Of a DNA stretch of 64,000 bases, positions 32,919 through 42,980 are shown piece by piece (positions within the stretch are counted from its first letter, which is position 1; each line of letters begins with the position of its first letter). Source of the DNA: Sophora flavescens (lineage: Eukaryota; Streptophyta; Magnoliopsida; Fabales; Fabaceae); the NCBI GenBank assembly GCA_030762895.1, contig CM061062.1, forward strand, positions 2,875,001 to 2,939,000, given 5' to 3'. Under the pieces are notes generated by a model. That model ran no database searches and was not told where the DNA came from. It saw only the letters and a program-made list of their open reading frames with translations. The translations under genes were made by a program, and so were the position numbers.

Positions 32919-35032
32919 TTACTCGCCCCTATGACTCTCCTCGGCCTCAATGTGACCCTCGGGAGAATCCCCCACCACGTCTACCTCTTCTTCCTCCTCA
33001 GGAATGATGGGGACAAGTTCCCCATTCACCACCTCCTTATTTACATCGGCTCCAGAAAGATCAACGCCGGGGGCTAGAACCTCAACCTGAGCAATGGCCT
33101 TGTCGAAACCCTTCCGGTGCTCGATAATAATGCAGCTTGTGGCCTCTTTCACATCCTCCTGGAGCTCCAACTTGGCCTTGATCTCGGCCTCCAAGGCAGC
33201 TTTGAATCGCTCAATTTCGGCCTGAGCCTCTTTGAGCTTTTCCTCAGTGCGAGCCTTGTCCCCTTCAACCCGAGCCTTGTCTTCCTCAGCCGATTTCGCT
33301 CGAGAATCCAGCTCGGAGTTCCGAGTATTAATCTCAGCAAGGGTGGCAGTCAGGCGTTCGTTACCGCGGGCCAGCTCCTCGCGCTCAGAGGAAATCCGGG
33401 TGAGATCCCCCTTTAGCCTCTCAATTGCAACAAATTCAGATTCCAACTGCTGGGATTTCCTCTCGGTCTCTGTTAACTCTCGGCTACAGAAACGAGCCAG
33501 AGCGGCAGCCCAAAGGCAGTAGACCGAGAGGGCCTCCATGCTAGATCGGGCCCCCTGCTGCTTAATTAGCCGGAGATCGGCGGGCTTTAAGAAGTTTGAA
33601 TCGAAAGAAGGGAAGGGGTTGAAGTCTTCACCCCAGAGAGATGAAGTCCCTGCCTTCAGAGAAGTATTGTACCATTTCAGCTCGGTGGGGGGAGGAGGGG
33701 GTTGTTCTCGCCCTGCGACTCCCGTTTCCTGGGTAGTCGGGTGTGGGGAACTTGGGCGAGGAAGGGGGAATCTTCGGTGTCTACTACAACCTCCACCCTC
33801 TTCCTTTTTTGAGGGGCTGATGATGAAGCCCCCTTCGCAGAGGCCTTGGCTGGAGGAGGTCTTTTCTTCTTTTCTGTTGAGGAGGGCCCCTGACCCTCTT
33901 TTGCAGCAGCCTTTACAAGCTTGGAGAAGTCGAATTTCCCCATAATTACTGCAAAAAAAAGAAAGAGTTGTTAGTACATCAACGCATACAGAAAATATTC
34001 AAAAAACTAAAAAGCCGAGCACTTACTTTTAAGGTCGGCCCTTGGGGTGGAGGAGAAGGGGAGTTTCAGGAGACGTCCGCAAGGGAGAGGCCGAGGAAGT
34101 TTCTCTAGGGTGTCTATATCCCTTTTCTCCTCGGCAGGAAGGGACTCATATTCGAAACCGACGAATTTGGTGGGAGACGATTGCCAATACAAGGGGAACT
34201 TAGCACACCCATCCTCATAAAAAAAGTAAGAACGGTGAGAATCTGAGGGACGAACTCGGAAGAAACCAACCTTGAAGTCCTTGTACGAAGATTTAAACAA
34301 ACTGATCAACCCCCTTAGGTTCAGACCGTTGAGGGAGATCCACCCGGTTTTCTCGCCAAACCTTGTTTGATAAAAATACAAAAATTTGGGAGTAGTAGGC
34401 TCCATCCCGATGTATGCACACAAAACTTGAAAGGCTTTCAGAAAAGCCCAACTATTGGGGTGAAGCTGAGTAGGCGCGACGTTCATAGTCCTCAAAACGT
34501 CACACTCGAAGTCAGTAAAAGGAAGAGAGACACGGAGGTGAGAGACAAGTGCTTTGTACATATACGTAAAAGGAGGCTCGGAGGGACGAGCCCGGAGGAA
34601 AACATACTCGGTATCTGAGCATGGAGAACAGATGAACTCGGACTTGTCCCCAGAGGCCGAAATGGCAATCTGGGACCGAAGATGAGCGATTGAGTCCAAA
34701 GTCTGATAACTAGAAAGGTAAGCGCCAACCTCGCCCTTGACCCAAGTGTACCCAGGGAGGGTAATATCGGGTACAGGATCTTTCGGAACCCGCTGGCGTC
34801 GTTTGCGCGTGGTGGGTTGGGAGATTTGTGGGGAAGGAGAACCAGACCTAGGAGACCCGGGCTCAGAAGAACTAGACCCGAAAGAAGAAGACCCGGAGGA
34901 GGATGACCCCACCGGACCGACGTTCGGCCCTTGGGGAGAAATAGGAGAGACGGAAGGAGAGCCCCCAATGGGGGAAACCTCCCGTTCCACCAGAGGGGAG
35001 GTGTTTGATTCGGTGGAATCAGATGAACTCAT
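32919..35032 (-). CDS. Antisense gene with intron: gypsy-type transposon protein (PF04195-like) with coiled coil
   Basis: Exon 1 runs from ATG at 35032 to 34027: a Ser/Gly/Pro-rich N-terminus, a basic stretch (TRKRRQRVPKD), then the domain with LRVSLPFTDFECDVLRTM, LHPNSWAFLKAFQVLC and IGMEPTTPKFLYFYQTR, which I recognise as the 'putative gypsy type transposon' family. A 78-base intron (34026-33949, GTAAGT...TTTGCAG) joins in frame to exon 2 (MGKFDFSKLVKAAAKEG). Exon 2 continues, after one shift in a C-rich run at about 33683-33710, as a 206-residue coiled coil with Glu/Lys/Leu heptads and an acidic end (EEEEEVDVVG). It lies wholly inside the LTR element on the strand opposite pol. Function is unknown. 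Antisense ORFs of this class are reported in Tat elements. Confidence 0.7.
33949..34026 (-). other. Predicted intron of the antisense gene
   Basis: On the minus strand it begins AAAA|GTAAGTGC and ends TTTTTTTTGCAG|TAATT after a pyrimidine tract. Its 78 bases fit the size of short plant introns. The exon phases (335 codons plus one base, then two bases) join with no stop. RNA evidence is lacking. Confidence 0.65.
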
Positions 35033-35184
35033 GACCGGAATTCAAAGATAAACTTTAAAAGAAGGAAGGAGGCTGGGCGTACCTGGAGAGTGAGAGGCAG
35101 AAGGATAGTCGCAGAGGCTGGAAAGACAAAGCTGAAGAGTGAAGGGAAGTAGGCTGAGAGGGGGAATAAGGGGAGACTTGGGGA

Positions 35185-35192
35185 TATTTATA
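35185..35192 (-). promoter_or_regulatory. TATA box of the antisense gene
   Basis: TATAAATA on the minus strand (AGCTATAAATATCC), 153 bases upstream of the ATG at 35032. The leader has no upstream ATG that I could see before the start. It suggests the antisense gene has its own promoter, apart from the LTR. Confidence 0.55.
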
Positions 35193-35457
35193 GCTGTTGC
35201 GGGTGATAGCACGATTTACGGCCCACGTCCCGTCCAACCCAAAGGGCGCGACTTTTGATTTTCCCCCCATTAAATGGGCGCGGAACTCTAGGGTTTCTTA
35301 CCCGAAGCGTGCCGCAGAAGTACTAGGGGGAATGATTGCTTTCTCTGACAGAGAGAGAAGACTTGATTGAAATGACAGCTGGGAATGCGGGTGCTTGTGT
35401 AGCCGAAGAATAAACTCGGTTACATGCTTATCAGCTCTCTCACTTATTCAAGCTCGG

Positions 35458-35472
35458 AGCTCGGGGGGCTTG
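35458..35472 (+). other. Polypurine tract
   Basis: GGAGCTCGGGGGGCT directly before the 3' LTR at 35473. It primes plus-strand DNA synthesis in LTR elements. Confidence 0.6.
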
Positions 35473-35931
35473 TGTACCGGCCGAGAAGGTAAGGCCGAGG
35501 ACTCGTCTGTATTTTGGATTGACCGAGCTTACCCCGGCTATGGGCCTTAGCCCAAGCTCCTCCAAGGTCGAGGACATATCAGCACACCGGGCCAGCCGAG
35601 GATAAGTACTCGGACTCGCCCCGCCAGGGAAGTACATCCGGCCTCTTGCGGATCGATCATAAATGACTGACCCGAATATCACTCCGCGTAATCAGGGGCC
35701 TGATCCTAATATCTCTCCGTATATCTCGGAACCTGATCCTAATATCTCTCCGTATATCTCGGAGCTTGATCCTGAAAGATCTCTATAAATAGGGGGCTTA
35801 CCCCCTCATTCAGAACTACATTTGCTTTGATTCCCATTTGGATACGTAGGAGCAGAATTTCCATTCTGTCAAGTACATTCCAAAACACTCCCACTAAGCT
35901 GTTTTCGCATCCGAGGTATTTGGACGGAACA
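35473..35931 (+). mobile_element. 3' LTR of the Tat-type element
   Basis: 459 bp, TGTACCGGCC...GGAACA. It closely matches 25365-25837 with a few substitutions and about 14 bp less, so the insertion is not ancient even though pol is broken. Confidence 0.9.
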
Positions 35932-35936
35932 CTAGC

Positions 35937-36499
35937 AGCTCCAACTGAAACTGGAATGTCACCTTGATCCTCTAAATCATTGAGAACTGATGAGATTCAT
36001 CATATACTATTTCCACTGAAACATTATCATCATCCTGAATTTCATTCTCAATAGGCTCCACTGCATAATTAGTTTTTTAACTAAAGTTGTGTCATTCAGA
36101 ATTCTGTTAATGACAGAATCAACATTAATATTTCTTTCTCTTGGAATATCAAAAGTTATGTTACCTCTTTCTGGAAATAAATCGGAATTATGTGTAGTAG
36201 GAGGTATTTCATCATTGATGGCCCGAGGAGAGGTAGCTTGAAGAACAACATCATCCTTATTAACAACCTGATGATCTGCAGCATTGCCCTTATCCATCCC
36301 CTTGTCTAAATGATTCTAAGTTTGCTTAGGAACATAAACTGCAGTAACTCGATTTTGTCTTTCCCTAGTTGGTTTTCCTTGATTTCCATGCCTACGAGTA
36401 CAATTGGATTGATTATGACCAATCATCTGACAATAATGATCACAAAAAGCAAGCAGGTTTTCATAATCAAATCCAACATAAAATGCGAAATCATTCCTT
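35937..36499 (-). pseudogene. LINE ORF1, zinc-knuckle portion
   Basis: The minus strand continues ORF1 from the piece at 42981-43756: EIMVE joins RNDFAFYVGFDYENL across the CACTA element. It encodes FCDHYCQMIGHNQSNC, a CCHC-type knuckle (with one extra residue between the first two Cys), then NQGKPTRERQNRVTAVYVP and a stop. A 96-residue acidic frame follows (36297-36007). Plant LINE ORF1 proteins carry this knuckle and bind RNA. Confidence 0.8.
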
Positions 36500-36517
36500 C
36501 ACTGGTGCAATAAGTGC

Positions 36518-36880
36518 TTTTTACGTCAGTTAAAATTGATTTTTTACGTCAGAATACTGACTGACATAAATACAGCTGACGTTAAAAGTGTAACTTTTAA
36601 CGTCAGTTGAGAACTGACGTTAAATATAACACTATTAACGTCGGTTCTTTAACACAACTGACGTTAATTTTATCAAAATTAACGTCAGTTCTTTAACATA
36701 ACCGACGTAAATTTTGTTAAAACTAACGTCATTTGTTATAAAGAACTGACGTTAAAGGTCTTAATTTTAACGTCAGTTGTAGTAAACAACTGACGTTAAT
36801 AGTGTACTGTATTTTTTATAAAATACTTTTAACGTCAGTTGTATGACAACTGACGTTAATAGTATTTTTTTTTAAATTCA
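36518..36880. repeat. Left subterminal inverted-repeat array of the CACTA element
   Basis: Repeated TTAACGTCAGTTNT and its complement alternate, forming tight hairpins. One is at 36769-36799 with 13-bp arms and a 5-base loop. Another at about 36835-36862 has 14-bp arms and a 3-base loop. In CACTA elements such repeats bind the TnpA-type protein and are needed for excision; that role is from family knowledge. Confidence 0.75.
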
Positions 36881-37329
36881 GTTTTAAAATATCACTCCCC
36901 TAAGCCATCCCTGCATTCAGTAAATATCCCAGTAACACAGAATATCACACACATTACAGAATTGCAAAGGAAAAATGGAACAATGATCCATATAATGTAT
37001 GCCTGTTCAAAACAATATATATTAATTTATTAACATAGGTTATAAATGTATACTAAGTTTAAACTACCTATATCAATATTCCTTCGTGATGATCATCACG
37101 AGTGGCATGTACATCGTCCACCTGTGTCTCCTCGATTATAGTAGGCATGTTTGTTGAAAAAGAAGGAGTCTCGGGAATATCAAGATTTGAATCTTCATTT
37201 TCATCACTACCATTATACATGCTTTTTCCTTGGAGAACCACGGACAACCTTTTTGTTAGAAGGATCGATGATGTAAAACACTTGTTTTGCTTGGGAAGCC
37301 ATTATGAAAGGCTCATTTATATGACCTAA

Positions 37330-38507
37330 CTTGTTGAGGTCTACCAATGTGAACCCCAATTCGCGTCGGTTTGTACACCACCGTTACTATCAACCCACTT
37401 ACATTTAAATACCTGCACCGTAAGCTTAGTGTAATCGAGCACCCAAATATCTTCAATATATCCAAAGTAAGGTGTCGGTGTCAGAACGGGTTTTGTGTCC
37501 TTTGCACTAGAGAAGTGCATTGCTTCGCCACGATCATAACCCCATTATTTTGCATGGTACTCTTGTTATCTTGTTCCTTTGTATAAAAGGAAAAGTTATT
37601 TATGTCGTATCCGCTCCAACATATGACGTTGAAGTTAGGCCCACGTGCTAGCCATTTTACGTCATCGAAGCAAGACTACCATCCTTAAGCATTTCTTCCT
37701 TGAACCATGGTAAGAAAGTCTTGTTATGCTTGTTCAACAACCACCTTTCGCTCATTCGAGGGTTTTCTTGATTGACTTTTCTTTTATGTTCAAATAAGAA
37801 AGGCTGAACACATTCGATGTTGTTCAATACATACAAATGTGCTTGAAGCACTTCCTCCCGATCCTTCCTATTAATTCTTAAGCCATGTGTACCCTTACCT
37901 TGACATCTCGATCTCATCATGCCGAGGCTTAGGAACCCCTATAGGATCCGTGTTATGAAGGTAGTCCGAACAAAACTCAATAGCTTCTTCTCGCAACATA
38001 CCTTTGAACAATAGATGCTTCCGAACGATGAGGATTCTTCACGCACCCTTTCAAGATCTTCATGTAGCGCTCAACCGGGTACATCCATCTCAGAAAAACC
38101 GGCTCACATAATCTAATCTCCTCACCAAATGAACAATTAAGTGAACCATTGTGTCGAAAAAGGAAGGAGGAAAATGCATCTCCAATTGGCACAAGATTGT
38201 AGCAGCCTCAACTTCCAAGTAATCCAACATACGGGGGTCAACGACTTTGCTACATATAGAATTGAATAATGAGCACAACCTAGTAATGACATGTCTCACA
38301 TTTTTGTAGCAATACCACGAATAGCAACGGCAGAAGTTGTTGCATCAAGATGTGACAATCATGATACTTCAATCCAACCAATGTAATATCACTAGAGACA
38401 AGCCTCTTCATATTTGAAGAGTAACCATGTGGAACTTTGATGCCCTGAAGAAACCCGCAGAAACTTTTTCTCTCTTTTTTTGACAAAGTATGACATCTTG
38501 GCGGCAA
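37330..38507 (-). pseudogene. CACTA transposase C-terminal domains (DUF4218/DUF4216-like), degenerate
   Basis: Minus-strand pieces: LPRCHTLSKKERKSFC at about 38490, AAATILCQLEMHFPPSFFDT, VHLIVHLVRRL, then RWMYPVERYMKILKGCVKNP and SERWLLNKHNKTFLPWF. Near 37350-37480 comes IEDIWVLDYTKLTVQVFKCK followed by WVDSNGGVQTDANWG. These are the order and motifs of DUF4218 then DUF4216 in plant CACTA transposases. Frames change several times. Confidence 0.75.
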
Positions 38508-39711
38508 ATAAGTCCGCTTACCATCCTCAACAAATCGGAGCTAACTGCTCTCGTATACCCATAGCAACGAGGTCGAGACGAGCATTCACACCATCCTTTG
38601 TCTTGCCCTCGAATGTTGAGAAGCGTCCCGATCACACTATCACACACATTTTTCTCCACATGCATCACATCAATGCAAGATTGTCGACATCAAGCTTGCG
38701 CCAAGATGGAAGATCAAAGAATATCGACCTCTTCTTCCATATGTTTTTCTCAACAGCTTTACCTTTCTTTTTGGACTTGCTGAATATAACATCGATGTCC
38801 TTTACCCTCTCGATAAACCCGCTCTCCAATTAAGGCCACCGGCGCTTCTTCCCTCTCTTGGCATCCATTAAAAGCTTTTTTCATCTTACGATATGGGTGA
38901 TCACGTCTAAGAAATCTCCGATGCCCAAGGTAAACCGTCTTCTTTCCATGATGCAACTGAGTGTAGCATGTGCCTTCTTCACATATAGGGCATGCTTTAT
39001 GCCCCTTGACACTGTACCCGGACAAGTTACCGTATGCTGGAAAGTCGTTGATGGTGCAAAATAACATGGCACGAAGCTTGAAAGTCTCATGAGAATACCC
39101 ATCAATACATCAACACCTTCCACCCACAACGTTTTCAAGTCTTCAATCAAGGGACCTAGATAAACATCTAAGTCATTTCCCGGTTGCTTTGGGCCCGAAA
39201 TCATCATAGACAACATCATGTATTTGCGCTTCATGCACAACCAAGGGGGCATGTTGTAAATCACCAACAGAACAGGCCACATGTTACCATAAGGATTCAT
39301 TCCATCCGTAGCAAGTCCAAGCCTTAGGTTTCCTGGCTCATCGGCGAAATCCGGAAACATAGTATCGATATTCTTCCATTGAATAGAATCAGCAGGATGA
39401 CGAACCTTTCCATCACGTTTCCTCTCATCATTATGCCATCTAAGATTCTTCGCATCTTTCCCATTGGCAAACAATCGCTTGAACCTTGGAATTATTGGAA
39501 GATACCACAACACCTTCGCAGGAGGACCCTTTTTTCTCACATCATCAACATCATCATCATCATCACCACCCTTCACTTTGTATCGATAACCCACATTTGG
39601 GGCAATCGTGTTTGTCTTCGTGAACACCGGTGTACAATATGCAATCATTGGGGCATGCGTGTATCTTCTTATACTCCATACCCATAGGACACAATACCTT
39701 CTTGGCCTCAT
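38408..39711 (-). pseudogene. CACTA transposase TNP2 core, degenerate
   Basis: From 39711: the frame enters near KVKGGDDDDDVDDV and reads VLWYLPIIPRFKRLFA, RHPADSIQWKNIDTMFPDFA, LRLGLATDGMNPYGNM, LVIYNMPPWLCMKRKYMMLS and DVYLGPLIEDLKTLWVEGVD. After a shift: LFCTINDFPAYGNLSGYSVK, GHKACPICEE, then ICRQDVILCQKKREK. This is the TNP2 region that cuts and rejoins the element. Overlapping frames show shifts near 39590 and 39070. Confidence 0.88.
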
Positions 39712-40282
39712 AGTTACGGTCAGGCAATGTGTTGTCCTCCGGAAGCAAGTCTTTCAACACTTCAAGCAATTCCGTGAAGCTTTTATCGCTCCAACCATTT
39801 CTCGCCTTCACACAAACCAATTTTAGCACCACCGACAACCGTGTATGAGTAGTACACCCTGGATATAAAGGCTTATCCGCATCACCGCACAACCTATCAT
39901 ACACATGCGCTCGATGAAAAGATTCTTGTCCAATATCACGGATCATGTCCTCTACTCGATCATCCTCCATATCTACGTCAACGTCCTCACTTTGGGAGAC
40001 ACTCGCCGTATTACTACTCAACAACATATCACCATGCCATATCCATCTTGTATAACTCAAGCAAATCCCTTCACAAATCAAATGAGTACGTATATCCTTC
40101 ACCGTACATTTCCTCGTATTCAAACACTTGACACAAGGACAACAGAACATTCCATTACTATTAGGAACATTCCTTTGAGCAAATTCTATAAATTCTCCCA
40201 CCCCCTTCAAATACTCAGCACTAGTACGCTTACAAACCATCCAACTACGATCCATAACTAGATAGGTCCTGTAGATATACAA
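39563..40282 (-). pseudogene. CACTA transposase N-terminus (Transpos_assoc and TNP2 start)
   Basis: A 239-residue frame: MDRSWMVCKRTSAEYLKGV, then GEFIEFAQRNVPNSNGMFCC, PCVKCLNTRKCTVKDIRTHL and SYTRWIWHGD, the transposase-associated Cys/His domain. It continues YPGCTTHTRLSVVLKLVCVK and HACPNDCILYTGVHEDKHDC. The start is the ATG near 40258-40282. The frame is lost after CPKCG, where TNP2 continues in another frame. Confidence 0.85.
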
Positions 40283-40354
40283 AACATATATATATCCAAT
40301 ATAAGGACAATACGAGAGATTGAAAATTATAGTTTTTAAAGATTAATTGCCAAG

Positions 40355-40505
40355 CACTGGTCACGGCCTGGCAGTGATGTCCATCACGGCCTGCAGTGAT
40401 GTCCATCACGCAGAACGCGTGCCAACCGAATGACAGACCATGCCATCAGAGCATAATCGATCACGCTTTAGCCATGATTAGCATCACAGCCCGTGACAGA
40501 TCAAC
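40355..40505 (-). promoter_or_regulatory. TCACGGCC-type repeats upstream of the CACTA transposase
   Basis: Within 75-220 bases upstream of the transposase start (minus strand) are GTCACGGCCTGGCAGTGATG, ATCACGGCCTGCAGTGATG and related decayed units. The same motif fills the LTR arrays at 18, 22, 46, 53, 54 and 60 kb. Whether it has a regulatory role is inferred from position. Confidence 0.45.
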
Positions 40506-41006
40506 CAGCAGAGCAACATGCACTCAAAACCAAAAACGAGACGTACATTCCAAACAACTCAAACTCACGGTTTCAAGTTTCCAACTACCGAGACTACAGT
40601 TTCAACATACACTCAAAACCAAAAATACAAAAATGTGCCCTAAATACTCACCGAGAAATAGGTGCTCGCGTGGTGGTGGGGAGGGGAGCTCAGTGGTGGC
40701 CAACGTTCGATGTGGTTACCGAGAGCAGAGGGCAAGGAGAGTTAGTGCGCGGGAAGGGGAAAGAGAGATGTACGTCAAGTTATTGCAAAGAATGAATGGA
40801 AAGACAGAGTTAGGGTTAATAGTGTACCTCACGGTGGTGGCGAAGAAGCCCTCGCGGTGGTTGCGGTGGAGATGAGCTCGCGATTAGGGTTCGTCTTCGG
40901 GTGAGAGTGAGAGCGAGGTTGAGAGTGATTTAGGGTTGACCGTGATGAAAAGAGAAAAGAGACGTACGTACAGAGCGAAGTGCAGAAGGCGCGCGGGTGT
41001 AAACAT

Positions 41007-41632
41007 AAAACAACATTTAACGTCAGTTGTATTAAACAACTGACGTTAAAATTAATTTTTTTAACGTCAGTTTTATTAACAAACTGACGTTAAATATCAA
41101 TATTTTTTTAAAAAACACTTTTAACGTCCGTTGTTGAATGCAATTGACGTTAAAAGTGTTAAAGTAACATTCTTCTGAAACAGTTTGTAATACTGCCTCT
41201 TCTTTTCCTCTATATTTCTATTCCTTCACAAAATGGCTCTGAGACCTGTGTTAATTGAGTGACAACAGGGCATTTCAGATAGCTAGGTATATAGGATTAT
41301 TTACGTCAGCTATTTATTTAACTGAAGTAAAAGTCACACTTTTAACGTCAATTGTATAAACAACAGACGTTAAAAATAAATATTTTTTATTTTAAAAACA
41401 CTTTTAACTTCAGTTTTATTCAACAACTGACGTTAACAGACCTGTGTGACAACAGGGCATTTCAGATAGGGATATAGGATTATTTACGTCAGCTGTTTAT
41501 TTAACTGAAGTAAAAATCACACTTTTAACGTCGGTTGTATAAACAACTGACGTTAAAAATAAATATTTTTTATTTTAAAAACGCTTTTAACGTCAGTTTT
41601 ATTCAACAACTGACGTTAAAAGTGTATCTTCC
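41007..41632. repeat. Right subterminal repeat arrays with a 187-bp direct duplication
   Basis: AACGTCAGTT and complement pairs recur at 41007-41160 and 41295-41632. A direct duplication with period 187 starts at 41259 and 41446 (GTGACAACAGGGCATTTCAG in both). Another related unit is at 42665-42760. The array duplicated locally after the element formed. Confidence 0.7.
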
Positions 41633-42650
41633 TATTCCTTCGGACGTTTTCTTTTCTGCACGTTTATAATATATGACTGCCAGGCCAACTCCCAATGCGC
41701 CTTGGAACCTAATGCTCTTAATGATCAATTTAATTTTTTAGCAACTTACGACGCCTAGTAACTTCATCCCCTACTCCTATAAATAGTTTCCTTCCTTCCT
41801 TTAATTTTTCTGTTTAACAATATGGCTCTGCCATGGAGATTAACTTCATCACTCTTTCTTCATATACCTAGACTTAAAGGTCTCTGTCTTAATGGTCAAA
41901 ACAACTTCTGAGGTTGTGTGAATCACGTAACATGGATGGTAAGGTTGGGTGAATCACGTAATGTGATTTGCACACACCATCATCCTTCTGGAGAATCAGC
42001 AGCTACAGTTCCAAAACTTCGGCTTTGGAACCAAGTGGCTGTTCCAAGAATATTGCTGAAACAGATCGAGTGCACCATTCACTCTGCCACGGCTCCAAAG
42101 TGACTGTGGATTCAGATGGAGCATCGACTTCAAATGAGGGAGGGGATGCATTCAATGTTGGAGATTCTGAGCACAGGACTGAGAAGAAAATGATGTTGAA
42201 GCAGAAACTTTTTTATATTTTAGTGCTTTATATCTTGCGGAAATTTTTTATCTTTTAAACATGTAATTGTAACTTGTGAATCGCTTCAATGAGAAGAATC
42301 AATGTTGGAGATTCTGATCAGCACAGGACTGAGAAGAAAATGATGTTGAAGCAGAAACTTTTTTAATTTTAGTGCTATATATCTTGCGGAAATTTTTTAT
42401 CTTTTAAACATGTAATTGTAACTTATGAATCGCTTCAATGAGATACGATTTGATTATACATATATAACTTGTTTTATGTTAAGTGTTTATTTATTTTAAT
42501 TTGCACAAGAATTTGTTAATTTACTAATTCAAGCTAATTAATTAAGATTAAAAATAAACTTTTTTAAAAAAAAGATTAGAAATAAACTGCACTATATGGA
42601 GTGATGATCTGCGTTAAGAGTGACAACCCTGAGATGACAATGAAAGAAAG
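41633..42650 (+). other. Non-repeat segment inside the CACTA right arm with TATA box and short ORF
   Basis: A plus-strand TATAAATA at 41778-41785 precedes ATG 41822, which opens 29 codons ending at 41911. Two copies of AGGTTGNGTGAATCACGTAA follow (41911-41930 and 41942-41960). A 147-bp tandem duplication lies at 42153-42443. It resembles 799-1031 in plan and partly in sequence. It has no transposase motifs and may be a captured segment. Confidence 0.45.
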
Positions 42651-42659
42651 ATAGGAATG

Positions 42660-42976
42660 AGTTGATTATTTACGTCGGTTATTTATTTAACTGAAGTAAA
42701 AAATCACACTTATAACGTCAGGTTTATAAACAACTGACATTAAAAGTTTTAATAATTTCTTCCAAAACACTTTTAACGTCAGTTTATTAAACAACTGACG
42801 CAAATAGTGATTTTATATTTACAAAACTGCCACCGCCTCACTTTTAACGTCAGTCCTTAAAACAACTGACGTTAACAGTGAATTAATTATTTACAAAACT
42901 GCCACCGGCCCCTTTTTAACGTCTAGTTTTTGGTTAACTGACGTAAACCTTTACCGTCTAATGTATATTTTCCACT
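42660..42976. repeat. Terminal part of the CACTA right subterminal array
   Basis: Several AACGTCAGTT/AACTGACGTT pairs in hairpin order (42710-42740, 42772-42805, 42845-42876, 42918-42945) run up to the CACTAGTG end. They match the left array in motif and orientation. Confidence 0.7.
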
Positions 42977-42980
42977 AGTG

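Larger units (their letters stand above)
25365..35931 (+). mobile_element. Tat-type Ty3/gypsy element inserted in LINE ORF1
   Basis: 10567 bp with two LTRs (473 and 459 bp) and a CTAGC duplication at 25360-25364 and 35932-35936. Order on the plus strand: primer-binding site, gag, protease, RT, RNase H, second RNase H, integrase, a 48-bp tandem repeat, then an opposite-strand gene before the polypurine tract. The second RNase H and antisense gene place it in the Tat group. Pol is broken by several stops and shifts. Confidence 0.92.
36500..42980 (-). mobile_element. CACTA (En/Spm) DNA transposon inserted in LINE ORF1
   Basis: 6481 bp with CTT duplicated at 36497-36499 and 42981-42983. The right end reads CACTAGTG inward; the left end reads CACTGGTG, one change from CACTA. 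Removing it restores LINE ORF1. It has subterminal arrays of AACGTCAGTT repeats at both ends and a minus-strand TNP2-type transposase in pieces. It is non-functional as it stands. Confidence 0.9.

Noticed and set aside
33117..35051. Plus-strand ORFs of 83-135 residues opposite the antisense gene
   Set aside because: Low-complexity Ser/Leu or Gly/Glu runs that mirror the coiled coil and Ser-rich tract on the minus strand.
40258..40282. Exact start codon of the CACTA transposase
   Set aside because: Two candidate ATG or ATG-like starts exist and nothing in the sequence decides between them, so no precise start is claimed.
38480..40875. Plus-strand ORFs of 60-159 residues over the CACTA transposase and its upstream region
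   Set aside because: They are antisense shadows of the transposase or lie in low-constraint repeats, and show no domain.
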